Source: an uncultured Prevotella sp. (lineage in GTDB: Bacteria > Bacteroidota > Bacteroidia > Bacteroidales > Bacteroidaceae). From it: 64,000 nt of DNA. The position numbers and the translations under genes were made by a program. Positions 16,154 through 24,854 of this stretch are shown here, in pieces. The notes under the pieces were generated by a model. That model worked only from the letters and a program-made list of their open reading frames with translations, was not told the DNA's origin and ran no database searches. The stretch's first letter is position 1; every line of letters starts with the position of its first letter. The DNA lies in the NCBI GenBank assembly GCA_902798285.1, contig CADBVZ010000011.1:1-64000 (forward strand), written 5' to 3'.

Positions 16154-18655
16154 ATGATCAATATTCAATCGTCAATAAAGAAATGTCTGCCCGATGTGTT
16201 GGCAGTGTTATTGTTTGCCATTCTGGCCTTTGCCTACTTCTTCCCCGCTGATATCGAGGGGAGAATTCTGTATCGCCACGATGCCTCTGCAGGACGCGGT
16301 GCTGGTCAGGAGGGTATTGAGTACAGAGAGAAGACGGGCGAGCGCAGCCGATGGACAAACGCCCTGTTCGGAGGTATGCCTACTTACCAGATGGCGCCCT
16401 CGTATGGTTCGACGGAGGTGCTGACGAAGGCTGTGAATGCCTATCACCTGTGGCTGCCTGAGAACGTGTGGTATGTGTTTGCCTATCTGCTGGGCTTCTA
16501 TATCCTGCTGAGGGCTTTCGACTTCCGTCAGCATCTGGCGGCCTTGGGTAGTATCATTTGGGCGTTCTCCACGTATTTCCTGATTATCATTGCTGCGGGC
16601 CACATCTGGAAGGTGTGGGCGCTGGCTTATCTGCCACCGATGATAGCCGGTATCGTGCTGGCTTATAGGGGCAAATACCTCTGGGGATTGTTGCTCACGG
16701 CTATCTTTACAGCCTTCGAGATCAATGCCAACCACGTGCAGATGACGTATTACTATCTGTTCATCATTCTGCTGATGGGCATAGCATGGCTGGTGGAGGC
16801 TATCAAGGAGAAGCAGATGGCGAGGTTCCTGAAGGCCACGGGTGTGGTGGCACTGGGTGCTGCCATCGGTGTGTGCATCAACCTGTCGAACCTCTATCAT
16901 ACGTGGGAGTACAGTCAGGAGTCGATGCGTGGCAAGAGTGAGTTGGTGAAGCAGAACTCAAGCAATCAGACTAACAGCGGTCTGGAGCGCGACTATATCA
17001 CCCAGTGGAGCTATGGCATCGGCGAGACATGGACGCTGCTGGTGCCCAATACCAAGGGTGGTGCCTCGATGTCGTTATCGCAGAGTGAGAAGGCGATGGA
17101 GCATGCCCAGAGCGATTTCATGCCCATCTATCAGCAGTTGGGACAGTACTGGGGCGAGCAGCCTGGCACGTCAGGGCCCGTTTACGTGGGTGCCTTTGTG
17201 CTGATGCTCTTTATATTGGGACTGCTGATCGTGAAGGGTCCGATGAAGTGGGCGCTGCTAGCAGCTACCATTCTGTCGATACTCCTGTCGTGGGGTAAGA
17301 ACTTCATGGGATTCACGGATTTCTTCCTCGACTATGTGCCGATGTACGCCAAGTTCCGTACGGTGGCGTCGATACTCGTCATCGCTGAGTTTACGATACC
17401 GTTGTTGGCGATGCTGGCGCTGAAGGAGCTGATGGACAAGCCCGAGCTGCTGAAGCCAAGAATGAAGTATGTTGGCATTAGCTTCTTGCTGACGGGTGGT
17501 ATTGCCCTGCTGTTTGCGGTGATGCCGTCGATGTTCTTCGACAGCTTTATCTCGTCGAGCGAGTTGCGTGCCATCCAGAGTCTGCCGGCTGAGTATATCC
17601 AGCCGTTGGTGGCTAATCTGACAGAGATGCGTAAGGCCGTGTTTACGGCTGATGCCATGCGTTCGTTCTATATTATTCTGGTGGGTACAGGTGTGCTGCT
17701 GGCTGTTGTATTCGGCAAACTGAAGAAGGAGTATGCCGTGGGTATTATCCTGGTGCTCTGTCTTGTAGACCTGTGGACCGTGAATAAGCGTTATCTGAAC
17801 GATGATATGTTTGTGCCTGAGGCAGAGCGTGAGGCTCCGCAGGCTAAGACGCAGACGGACGAGCTGATTCTGCGCGATCAGAGTCTGGACTATCGTGTGC
17901 TGAACCTCGCCTCGAACACGTTTAACGAGAACGAGACCAGCTATTACCATAAGAGCATCGGCGGTTATCATGCTGCCAAGCTGCGTCGTTATCAGGAGAT
18001 GATTGAGCAGTATATCTCGCCAGAGATGCAGGCCCTGTTTGGTGCTGTGTCGAAGGCTGGCGGCGATATGACGCAGGTGAATGGCGACAGCATCTATCCC
18101 GTGCTGAACATGCTGAACACCAAGTACTTCATCTTCCCCTTGGAGGGTGGACAGACCGTGCCCATTCAGAATCCGTATGTTTACGGCAATGCGTGGCTGG
18201 TGGATAAACTGAGCTATGTCAGCAATGCCAACGAGGAGATGGACGCTGTGGGTAAGATAGACCTGAGGCATGAGGCTGTGGCTGATGCGAAATTCAAGGA
18301 GCAATTGGGTGAGGCTGTGGTACAGGATACAGCCAGCACCGTACAGATAACGGGTTATGAGCCTAATCGCCTGAACTACGAAGTGAACAGTGGCAAGGGT
18401 GGTGTGCTGGTATTCTCAGAGATTTACTATCCCGGATGGACGGCTACCGTTGATGGCGAGCCTGTAGAGCTGGGACGTGTGAACTATATCCTCCGTGCCA
18501 TGAACATCAAGCCTGGTAAGCACCAGGTGGAACTGGCCTTCTTCCCCAAGACGGTGAAGACGACGGAAACCATCGCCTATGTGGCGTATGTTTTGCTGCT
18601 TCTCTTGATGATAGGCATGGGCGTAATGTATTGGCGCAAAAAGAAGGAGGCATGA
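16154..18655 (+). CDS. YfhO-family polytopic membrane protein
   Basis: An 833-residue inner-membrane protein with a dozen or more hydrophobic segments in residues 10-590 and a C-terminal helix (IAYVAYVLLLLLMIGMGVMYW). Large extracytoplasmic parts lie between them; residues 730-800 form a beta-rich domain (VLVFSEIYYPGWTATVDGEPV) typical of YfhO proteins. Members are GT-C-like and are linked to lipid-linked sugar transfer, for example onto teichoic acids in Firmicutes, but no activity is established in Bacteroidota. The stop overlaps the fkp start (ATGA), which suggests a shared role in surface glycans. Confidence 0.85.
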   Translation: MINIQSSIKKCLPDVLAVLLFAILAFAYFFPADIEGRILYRHDASAGRGAGQEGIEYREKTGERSRWTNALFGGMPTYQMAPSYGSTEVLTKAVNAYHLWLPENVWYVFAYLLGFYILLRAFDFRQHLAALGSIIWAFSTYFLIIIAAGHIWKVWALAYLPPMIAGIVLAYRGKYLWGLLLTAIFTAFEINANHVQMTYYYLFIILLMGIAWLVEAIKEKQMARFLKATGVVALGAAIGVCINLSNLYHTWEYSQESMRGKSELVKQNSSNQTNSGLERDYITQWSYGIGETWTLLVPNTKGGASMSLSQSEKAMEHAQSDFMPIYQQLGQYWGEQPGTSGPVYVGAFVLMLFILGLLIVKGPMKWALLAATILSILLSWGKNFMGFTDFFLDYVPMYAKFRTVASILVIAEFTIPLLAMLALKELMDKPELLKPRMKYVGISFLLTGGIALLFAVMPSMFFDSFISSSELRAIQSLPAEYIQPLVANLTEMRKAVFTADAMRSFYIILVGTGVLLAVVFGKLKKEYAVGIILVLCLVDLWTVNKRYLNDDMFVPEAEREAPQAKTQTDELILRDQSLDYRVLNLASNTFNENETSYYHKSIGGYHAAKLRRYQEMIEQYISPEMQALFGAVSKAGGDMTQVNGDSIYPVLNMLNTKYFIFPLEGGQTVPIQNPYVYGNAWLVDKLSYVSNANEEMDAVGKIDLRHEAVADAKFKEQLGEAVVQDTASTVQITGYEPNRLNYEVNSGKGGVLVFSEIYYPGWTATVDGEPVELGRVNYILRAMNIKPGKHQVELAFFPKTVKTTETIAYVAYVLLLLLMIGMGVMYWRKKKEA

Positions 18656-21237
18656 AGAAACTCTTGTCATTGCCACCGAATCTGGTGGATGCATTTCATG
18701 ACGTCACGGGACTGAATCGTGAGGAATACTTCGCCACCTGCGATCCCGTAGGCCATCGCTTAGGTAGTGGTGGAGGCACCACGTGGTTATTGGAAGAGGC
18801 TTGTCGGGCTGAGGCCGCTTCGTCGTTTGACGAATGGCTCTCTAGCGAGAAGCGCATTCTGATTCATGCTGGTGGACAGAGCAAGCGTCTGCCCAGCTAT
18901 GCCGTTTCGGGTAAGGTGCTGATGCCTCTGCCCGTGTTCCGTTGGGAGCGAGGACAGAAGCTCTCGCAGAACCTGTTGAGCGTGCAATTGCCTCTCTACG
19001 AGAAGATGATGGCGATGGCACCTGAGAACATTCATACGATGGTGGTGAGTGGCGACGTGCTGATTCGTGCTACGCAACCCCTACAGCCCATCCCTGAGGC
19101 TGATGTGGTGTGCTATGGTTTGTGGCTCGATGCCTCCATCGCCAAGAATCATGGTGTTTTCGTGAGCAGTCGTCAGACGCCCTCTGTGCTGAAGCAAATG
19201 CTACAAAAACCCTCTGTTCAGACGCTGACAGAGATTCAGAAGGACCACTTCTTCCTGACGGATATCGGCGTATGGCTGTTGTCTGATAAAGCTGTAAAGT
19301 TATTGGCAAAACGCTCTTCAGCGGATCAAGGTAATCTCTCACCTCTAACCACTAACCCCTCACCTCTAAAAGAATACGACCTCTATGGCGAGTTTGGCTG
19401 TGCCTTGGGCACTGATCCTACCAAGCCCGATGGTGAAATATCCGATTTGAGTGTGGCTATTGTGCCCCTGAATGGTGGTGAGTTCTATCATTTCGGTACG
19501 TCGAAGGAGATGATCTCCTCGACGCTGAGGCTTCAGAATCTGGTGAACGATCAGCGCGAGATTATGCATCTGGATCGCAAGCCCCATCCCTCGATCTTTG
19601 TGCAGAATGCTGTGACGAAGATTGGTTTTACGGAGGAGAATAGCGATATTTGGATAGAGAACAGCTACGTGGGTGAGAAGTGGCATCTGACGCACGACCA
19701 CGTGATAACGGGTGTGCCTGAGAACGACTGGGAGATCAGTCTGGAGCCAGGAGAGTGTATCGACGTGGTGCCTGTGGGCGAGAGCGATTACGAGGTTCGT
19801 CGTTATAAGATTGACGAACCCCTGAATAGCAATGAGCTGGCTGAGCGTGCTAACCTGCGCAGACTCTTTGCCCAGCGGAGTGAGTATCGTAAGCAGAACT
19901 GGAGTGCGCTGGCCAAGAACTGGAACCATAGTGTGTTCTATCAGCTCGACCTTGCTGACGCTGCTTTTGAGTTTGAAAAGAATCATATCCCCATGCCACC
20001 AGCATTGCCAGAGGATGCACCCCTGATGACGCGTATCCACGATGCTATGTTCCGTGACGACAGCGAGAAGGCGTTTGCCTTGCTGCGTGAGGGATTATGT
20101 TCTGTTCCAGCCTCTCGGCAGGAACAGAAACCAGTGCTGAGCGTGGCAGACGATCAAATAGTATGGGGTCGTTCACCTGTGCGTATCGATATTGCTGGCG
20201 GATGGACGGATACACCTCCATACTGTCTGATGGAAGGTGGTCATGTGATTAACCTTGCCATCGAACTGAATGGACAACCGCCTTTGCAGACATACGTTCG
20301 TCCCTCAAAGGAACCTCGTATCGTGCTCCGTAGCATCGATCTGGGTGCTGTGGAGGTAGTGGAGACGACGGAACAACTCACAGACTTTATGCATGTGGGC
20401 TCGCCCTTCTCCATCCCCAAGGCTGCATTAGTATTGGCAGGCTTTGGACGCCAGAACCTGAAGCAGGAACTGGAAGCTTTTGGCGCAGGAATTGAGTTGA
20501 CATTGCTCTCTGCCATCCCTGCTGGTAGCGGACTGGGCACATCGAGCATTCTGGCTTCGACCGTATTGGGAGCCTTGAACGATTTCTGCGGTTTGGGTTG
20601 GGATAAGAATGAGATAGGTCGACGTACACTGATTCTGGAGCAGATGCTTACCACGGGTGGTGGTTGGCAGGATCAGTTTGGTGGTGTGCTTGGAGGTGTG
20701 AAACTCTTGCAGACGGGCAAGGGCTTCCATCAGAGTCCGCAGGTGCGCTGGTTGCCCAACGACCTCTGGACGCAACCGGAGTATAAAGCCTGTCACCTCT
20801 TGTATTATACGGGTATTACACGAACTGCCAAGAGTATCCTGGCAGAGATTGTAAGACGGATGTTCCTGAACCATGGCGACGAGTTGCGCTTGTTGCGCGA
20901 GATGAAGGAGCACACGATGGATATGTACGAAGCCATTCAGCAGAACGATTTCGCAAGGATGGGTATGCTGGTGCGTAAGACGTGGCAGCAGAACCAGCAG
21001 CTCGACAATGGCACGAATCCCCCAGCTGTGGCTGCATTGACGGATTTGATTGATGACCTATGTCTGGGTTACAAACTCCCAGGTGCTGGTGGAGGAGGTT
21101 ATCTCTATATGATAGCCAAGGATCCTGAGGCTGCTGTGCGTATCAAACAGATATTGGGCGAGCATCGACTGAATAAGAATGCCCGTTTTGTGGATATGAC
21201 GTTGTCGACAAGTGGACTGCAAATCAGCAGGAGCTGA
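18652..21237 (+). CDS. fkp: bifunctional L-fucokinase/GDP-L-fucose pyrophosphorylase
   Basis: An 861-residue salvage enzyme turning L-fucose into GDP-fucose, the donor for fucosylated capsule and glycoproteins. Residues 1-430 are the pyrophosphorylase half (ILIHAGGQSKRLPSYAVSGKVLMPLP) with a beta-helix; residues 500-861 are a GHMP kinase (WGRSPVRIDIAGGWTDTPPY, PAGSGLGTSSILAS at 623-636, LPGAGGGGYLYMI). It is shorter than the 949-residue B. fragilis enzyme. Residues about 228-240 (NLSPLTTNPSPLK) come from a heptamer array. An 8 bp inverted repeat (20101-20108/20121-20128) lies in the linker between the halves. The ATG at 18652 overlaps the previous stop. Confidence 0.95.
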   Translation: MKKLLSLPPNLVDAFHDVTGLNREEYFATCDPVGHRLGSGGGTTWLLEEACRAEAASSFDEWLSSEKRILIHAGGQSKRLPSYAVSGKVLMPLPVFRWERGQKLSQNLLSVQLPLYEKMMAMAPENIHTMVVSGDVLIRATQPLQPIPEADVVCYGLWLDASIAKNHGVFVSSRQTPSVLKQMLQKPSVQTLTEIQKDHFFLTDIGVWLLSDKAVKLLAKRSSADQGNLSPLTTNPSPLKEYDLYGEFGCALGTDPTKPDGEISDLSVAIVPLNGGEFYHFGTSKEMISSTLRLQNLVNDQREIMHLDRKPHPSIFVQNAVTKIGFTEENSDIWIENSYVGEKWHLTHDHVITGVPENDWEISLEPGECIDVVPVGESDYEVRRYKIDEPLNSNELAERANLRRLFAQRSEYRKQNWSALAKNWNHSVFYQLDLADAAFEFEKNHIPMPPALPEDAPLMTRIHDAMFRDDSEKAFALLREGLCSVPASRQEQKPVLSVADDQIVWGRSPVRIDIAGGWTDTPPYCLMEGGHVINLAIELNGQPPLQTYVRPSKEPRIVLRSIDLGAVEVVETTEQLTDFMHVGSPFSIPKAALVLAGFGRQNLKQELEAFGAGIELTLLSAIPAGSGLGTSSILASTVLGALNDFCGLGWDKNEIGRRTLILEQMLTTGGGWQDQFGGVLGGVKLLQTGKGFHQSPQVRWLPNDLWTQPEYKACHLLYYTGITRTAKSILAEIVRRMFLNHGDELRLLREMKEHTMDMYEAIQQNDFARMGMLVRKTWQQNQQLDNGTNPPAVAALTDLIDDLCLGYKLPGAGGGGYLYMIAKDPEAAVRIKQILGEHRLNKNARFVDMTLSTSGLQISRS
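19333..19370 (+). repeat. heptanucleotide array in frame in fkp
   Basis: CTCACCT, CTAACCA and CTAACCC units, 38 bases, reading NLSPLTTNPSPLK. Confidence 0.85.
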
Positions 21238-21247
21238 TTATATTCAG

Positions 21248-21279
21248 AAGTGAGTGGTGAGAGGTGAGTGGTTAGAGAA
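21248..21279 (+). repeat. heptanucleotide array upstream of the GSCFA gene
   Basis: GTGAGTG, GTGAGAG and GTTAGAG units in the fkp-GSCFA gap. Confidence 0.8.
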
Positions 21280-21297
21280 ATGACTGGAGGCAGTATT

Positions 21298-22113
21298 ATG
21301 GAATTTCGAACTATTGTTGATGTTCCGAAGCCTGATTTTGAGATCGGGGTAGGCGAGGAGATACTCTTCGTGGGATCTTGCTTTGCCGATAGCATTGGCA
21401 AGAGGTTCCAAGAGGAGATGTTCCGTGCCACGGTGAATCCCTTTGGCGTGATGTATAACCCCGCCAGCATCCTGCATACGATAGAGAAATGGCAGGGTAA
21501 ATGCCAAACCGCATTTCTCACCCTCGGCACTAATCACGTATATAGATTGAAGGAAACGGGCGAAATTGTGGATAATTGTCAGAAGCGTCCAGCCTCGCTC
21601 TTTACGGAAGATGAACTCACAGTGGATGAGTGTGCGGACTATCTGCAGCAGGCCATCAAGATTCTTCGCGATAAGAACCCAGAGGTAAGGGTGGTTCTTA
21701 CCGTCAGTCCCATCCGCTATCGCAAATATGGTTATCATGGTTCACAACTATCGAAAGCTACGCTGTTACTCGCAATCGATAAAATGGTCAATGGTCAATG
21801 TTCAATGGTCAATGTTTGCTACTTCCCCGCTTACGAGATTGTGAATGACGAGCTGCGCGACTATCGTTTCTATGCAGAAGATATGTTGCACCCCTCGGCT
21901 CAGGCTGTGGAATACATCTGGCAACGACTCTCCGAAGTGTACCTGAGCGATGAGGCCAAGGCATTTCTAACGGAATGGGCTCCCCTGAAAGCAGCCCTGA
22001 ATCACAGGCCTTTCGATGCAGAATCGGAAGATTATAAGGCTTTTATGCATAAAACTATGTTAAAAGTAGACGAGTTACAGAAAAAATACCCTACCTTTGC
22101 AATAGAAAAATAA
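21298..22113 (+). CDS. GSCFA domain protein
   Basis: A 271-residue protein of the GSCFA family, named after the motif seen at residues 26-30. The family is related to SGNH/GDSL hydrolases; VLTVSPIRYRK and MLHPSAQAVEYIW fit the later SGNH-type blocks. The substrate is unknown; its place between fkp and murF-alr hints at cell-surface glycans. The ATG at 21298 is preferred over an upstream GTG in the repeat. Residues 162-174 (KMVNGQCSMVNVC) are coded by a CAATGGT heptamer array. No signal peptide is seen. Confidence 0.88.
   Translation: MEFRTIVDVPKPDFEIGVGEEILFVGSCFADSIGKRFQEEMFRATVNPFGVMYNPASILHTIEKWQGKCQTAFLTLGTNHVYRLKETGEIVDNCQKRPASLFTEDELTVDECADYLQQAIKILRDKNPEVRVVLTVSPIRYRKYGYHGSQLSKATLLLAIDKMVNGQCSMVNVCYFPAYEIVNDELRDYRFYAEDMLHPSAQAVEYIWQRLSEVYLSDEAKAFLTEWAPLKAALNHRPFDAESEDYKAFMHKTMLKVDELQKKYPTFAIEK
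21782..21818 (+). repeat. heptanucleotide array (CAATGGT/CAATGTT) in frame in the GSCFA gene
   Basis: Five consecutive 7-base units, the most regular of the in-gene arrays. Confidence 0.9.
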
Positions 22114-22122
22114 AAAGGAAAG

Positions 22123-24615
22123 ATGAAATACAGTATTGAGAAAGTAACGACGTTGATAGGTGCTCGCAGGATTGGCGAGGCCGACGCCCAGATAGGATGG
22201 CTGTTGACGGATAGCCGTTCACTTTGTTTCCCTGAGGAAACCCTGTTCTTTGCTTTGCGTTCATCGCGCAACGATGGTCATCGCTATATAGCCGACCTCT
22301 ATCGTCGTGGCGTGCGCAACTTTGTGGTAGAAAGCAAATCGCTCACCACTCACCTCCCATCGCTTGACTCTTATCAGGATGCCAATTTCCTGATAGTGCC
22401 CTCGCCCTTGGCTGCCCTGCAGCGATTGGCTGAGCGTCATCGCGACGAGTTCGATGTACCCATCGTGGGTATCACGGGTTCTAATGGTAAGACCATGGTG
22501 AAGGAGTGGCTCTATCAGTTGCTGTTGCCCTCGCAGAAGATTGTACGTTCGCCTCGTAGCTATAACTCCCAGATAGGTGTGCCCCTCTCGGTATGGTTGC
22601 TCAACGAGCAAACGGAGGTGGGTATCTTCGAGGCAGGTATCTCGCAACCCGGAGAGATGTTTGCTTTGCGCGATATCATCCAGCCTACCATTGGCGTACT
22701 CACCACACTGGGTCCTGCCCATCAGGAGAACTTCCGCTCGATGGAAGAGAAATGTATGGAGAAACTCGAGCTGATGCACGATACCGAGGCGATGGTGTAT
22801 TGCTCGGATAACGACATCGTGAGTCGCTGCATCCGTAGGATGGACTATAAGGGCGAGAAGATCTCCTGGTCTATGTGCGACGATCAGGCTGCCCTCTTCG
22901 TCAAAGAAGTAAAGCCTCTAACCCCTAACCACTCACCCCTAACCACTCAAATTACCTACATTTGGCAGCAGGAGGAAAATTGTTATACCATTCCTTTCAT
23001 CGATGAAGCCTCTATCGAGAACTCCATCACCTGTGTCGCTGTGGCACTTTACATGGGATTAACCCCCAGCCAGATAGCCACTCGTATGCCCAAGCTTGAG
23101 CCTGTGGCCATGCGACTGGAAGTAAAACAGGGACAGCGTGGTTGCGTGCTCATCAATGACTCGTATAATTCGGATATCAATTCGCTCGATATCGCCCTCG
23201 ACTTCATGAATCGTCGAGAGGCTTCCAAGAAGACGCTCGTGTTGAGCGATATCTTCCAGACGGGTTCTACCCCTGAGGCCCTCTATGCCCAGGTAAGCGA
23301 GTTGGCTGTAAAACGTGGCATCGACAAGTTCATTGGTATTGGTCCGGAACTCACGGCTCAGGCCGATAAGATTCAGATAGCCGATAAGGCCTTCTTTGCT
23401 GATGTGCCCCATTTCCTCTCCAGCGAGGCTTTCTCAGCCCTGCGCAATGAACTGATTCTGCTAAAGGGTGCTCGTCCCTTTGGTTTCGATCAGATTACGG
23501 AGCAGTTGGAGCAGAAAGTGCATGAAACCATCCTCGAGGTGAACCTCAATGCGGTGGTGGAGAATCTGAATTACTATCGCTCGTTCCTGAAGCCCGATAC
23601 CAAGATGGTGTGCATGATCAAGGCCGATGCCTATGGCGCTGGTGCTGTGGAGATAGCCAAGACGCTGCAGGATCAGCGTGTGGATTATCTCGCTGTGGCT
23701 GTGGCCGATGAGGGTGTCACCCTCCGCAAGGCAGGAATCACAGCCAATATCATGATTATGAATCCTGAGATGACAGCCTTCAAGACCATGTTCGACTACG
23801 ACTTGGAGCCTGAGGTGTATAGCTTCCGACTGATGGATGCCCTCATTAAGGCGGCTCGTAAGGAGGGTATCACTGGCTGGCCCGTACATATTAAGTTTGA
23901 TACAGGTATGCATCGCCTGGGCTTCGACCCTGTGGATGATATCTTCAAACTCGTGGATCGCTTGAAGCATCAGACGGCTATCATCCCTCGTTCGGTATTC
24001 AGCCATTTCGTAGGTTCCGACAGCGATGGCTTCGATGAGTTCTCTGCCAAGCAGTTTACACTCTTCAAGGAGGGTAGCGATCAGCTGCAGGCAGCCTTCA
24101 GCCATCATATCTTGCGCCACATGGATAATTCCGCTGGCATCGAGCACTTCCCCGAGCGTCAGATGGATATGTGTCGTCTGGGTATTGGCCTCTATGGTGT
24201 TGATCCACGCGACAATCGCATCCTCCATACCGTTTCTACGTTGAAGACCACTATTCTTCAGTTGCGCCATGTGCCTGCTGGCGAAACGGTAGGTTATAGT
24301 CGTAAGGGCAAGATAGAGCGCGACTCTGTGATTGCTGCTATTCCTATTGGCTATGCCGACGGATTGAATCGCCATCTGGGCAATCGCCACTGCTATTGCT
24401 TGGTAAAGGGGCAGAAGGCTGAGTACGTGGGTAATATCTGTATGGATGTGGCCATGATCGACGTGACTGATATTCCCTGCGTTGAGGGCGATCAGGTGGA
24501 GATATTTGGCGAGAACCTCCCCGTTACCGTTCTCAGCGACACACTCGAAACCATCCCTTACGAGGTGCTCACAGGTGTCTCAAATCGCGTAAAACGAGTC
24601 TATTTCCAGGATTAA
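22123..24615 (+). CDS. murF-alr: bifunctional MurF / alanine racemase
   Basis: An 830-residue fusion. Residues 1-455 are UDP-MurNAc-tripeptide:D-Ala-D-Ala ligase, with the ATP loop ITGSNGKT (117-124), the middle-domain SQPGEMFALRDIIQPTIG and the C-terminal MurF segment LINDSYNSDINSLDIAL. Residues 465-830 are a PLP-dependent alanine racemase with the lysine K500 in MIKADAYGAG, the second catalytic tyrosine in ETVGYSRKG and GNICMDVAMIDVTD. One polypeptide thus makes D-Ala and adds the D-Ala-D-Ala dipeptide. Such fusions are known in Bacteroidota. Two heptamer arrays lie in the MurF half (about residues 73-80 and 265-277). Confidence 0.96.
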   Translation: MKYSIEKVTTLIGARRIGEADAQIGWLLTDSRSLCFPEETLFFALRSSRNDGHRYIADLYRRGVRNFVVESKSLTTHLPSLDSYQDANFLIVPSPLAALQRLAERHRDEFDVPIVGITGSNGKTMVKEWLYQLLLPSQKIVRSPRSYNSQIGVPLSVWLLNEQTEVGIFEAGISQPGEMFALRDIIQPTIGVLTTLGPAHQENFRSMEEKCMEKLELMHDTEAMVYCSDNDIVSRCIRRMDYKGEKISWSMCDDQAALFVKEVKPLTPNHSPLTTQITYIWQQEENCYTIPFIDEASIENSITCVAVALYMGLTPSQIATRMPKLEPVAMRLEVKQGQRGCVLINDSYNSDINSLDIALDFMNRREASKKTLVLSDIFQTGSTPEALYAQVSELAVKRGIDKFIGIGPELTAQADKIQIADKAFFADVPHFLSSEAFSALRNELILLKGARPFGFDQITEQLEQKVHETILEVNLNAVVENLNYYRSFLKPDTKMVCMIKADAYGAGAVEIAKTLQDQRVDYLAVAVADEGVTLRKAGITANIMIMNPEMTAFKTMFDYDLEPEVYSFRLMDALIKAARKEGITGWPVHIKFDTGMHRLGFDPVDDIFKLVDRLKHQTAIIPRSVFSHFVGSDSDGFDEFSAKQFTLFKEGSDQLQAAFSHHILRHMDNSAGIEHFPERQMDMCRLGIGLYGVDPRDNRILHTVSTLKTTILQLRHVPAGETVGYSRKGKIERDSVIAAIPIGYADGLNRHLGNRHCYCLVKGQKAEYVGNICMDVAMIDVTDIPCVEGDQVEIFGENLPVTVLSDTLETIPYEVLTGVSNRVKRVYFQD
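22917..22952 (+). repeat. heptanucleotide array in frame in murF-alr
   Basis: CTAACCC, CTAACCA and CTCACCC units reading KPLTPNHSPLTTQ. A shorter array, CTCACCA/CTCACCT, is at 22337-22360. Confidence 0.85.
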
Positions 24616-24687
24616 AACTGGAAAATTACTGAAAAATGTAGTTTTTACACCTCTATATTCCGTCCACTTTTTGGATGAGACATTGTA

Positions 24688-24724
24688 AATGTAACGATCT
24701 GGGAAACAGGTCGTTACATTTTTT
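24688..24724 (+). terminator. strong terminator after murF-alr
   Basis: A 14 bp stem (24688-24701 with 24707-24720, one G-T pair), a 5-base loop and a T-run. Confidence 0.92.
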
Positions 24725-24784
24725 AATGTCCTCTATCTATCCACTTTTCGGTTTAATCGCCGAGATTTGGGTTGCTTTTTTTCA

Positions 24785-24792
24785 TAATTTTG
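24785..24792 (+). promoter_or_regulatory. -7 box of the SusC operon
   Basis: TAATTTTG, followed by a 62-base AT-rich leader before the SusC ATG. Confidence 0.7.
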
Positions 24793-24854
24793 CACCAGAA
24801 AACCAAATTAGAGGTCAATTCTAACTTATAATTAAATCATTTAATAAACAAAGT

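Noticed and set aside
16208..16900. Long open frames antisense to YfhO, fkp, murF-alr, SusD and GH3 genes
   Set aside because: They mirror genes with strong family matches, have His/Gln-rich composition typical of shadows and have no promoters of their own.
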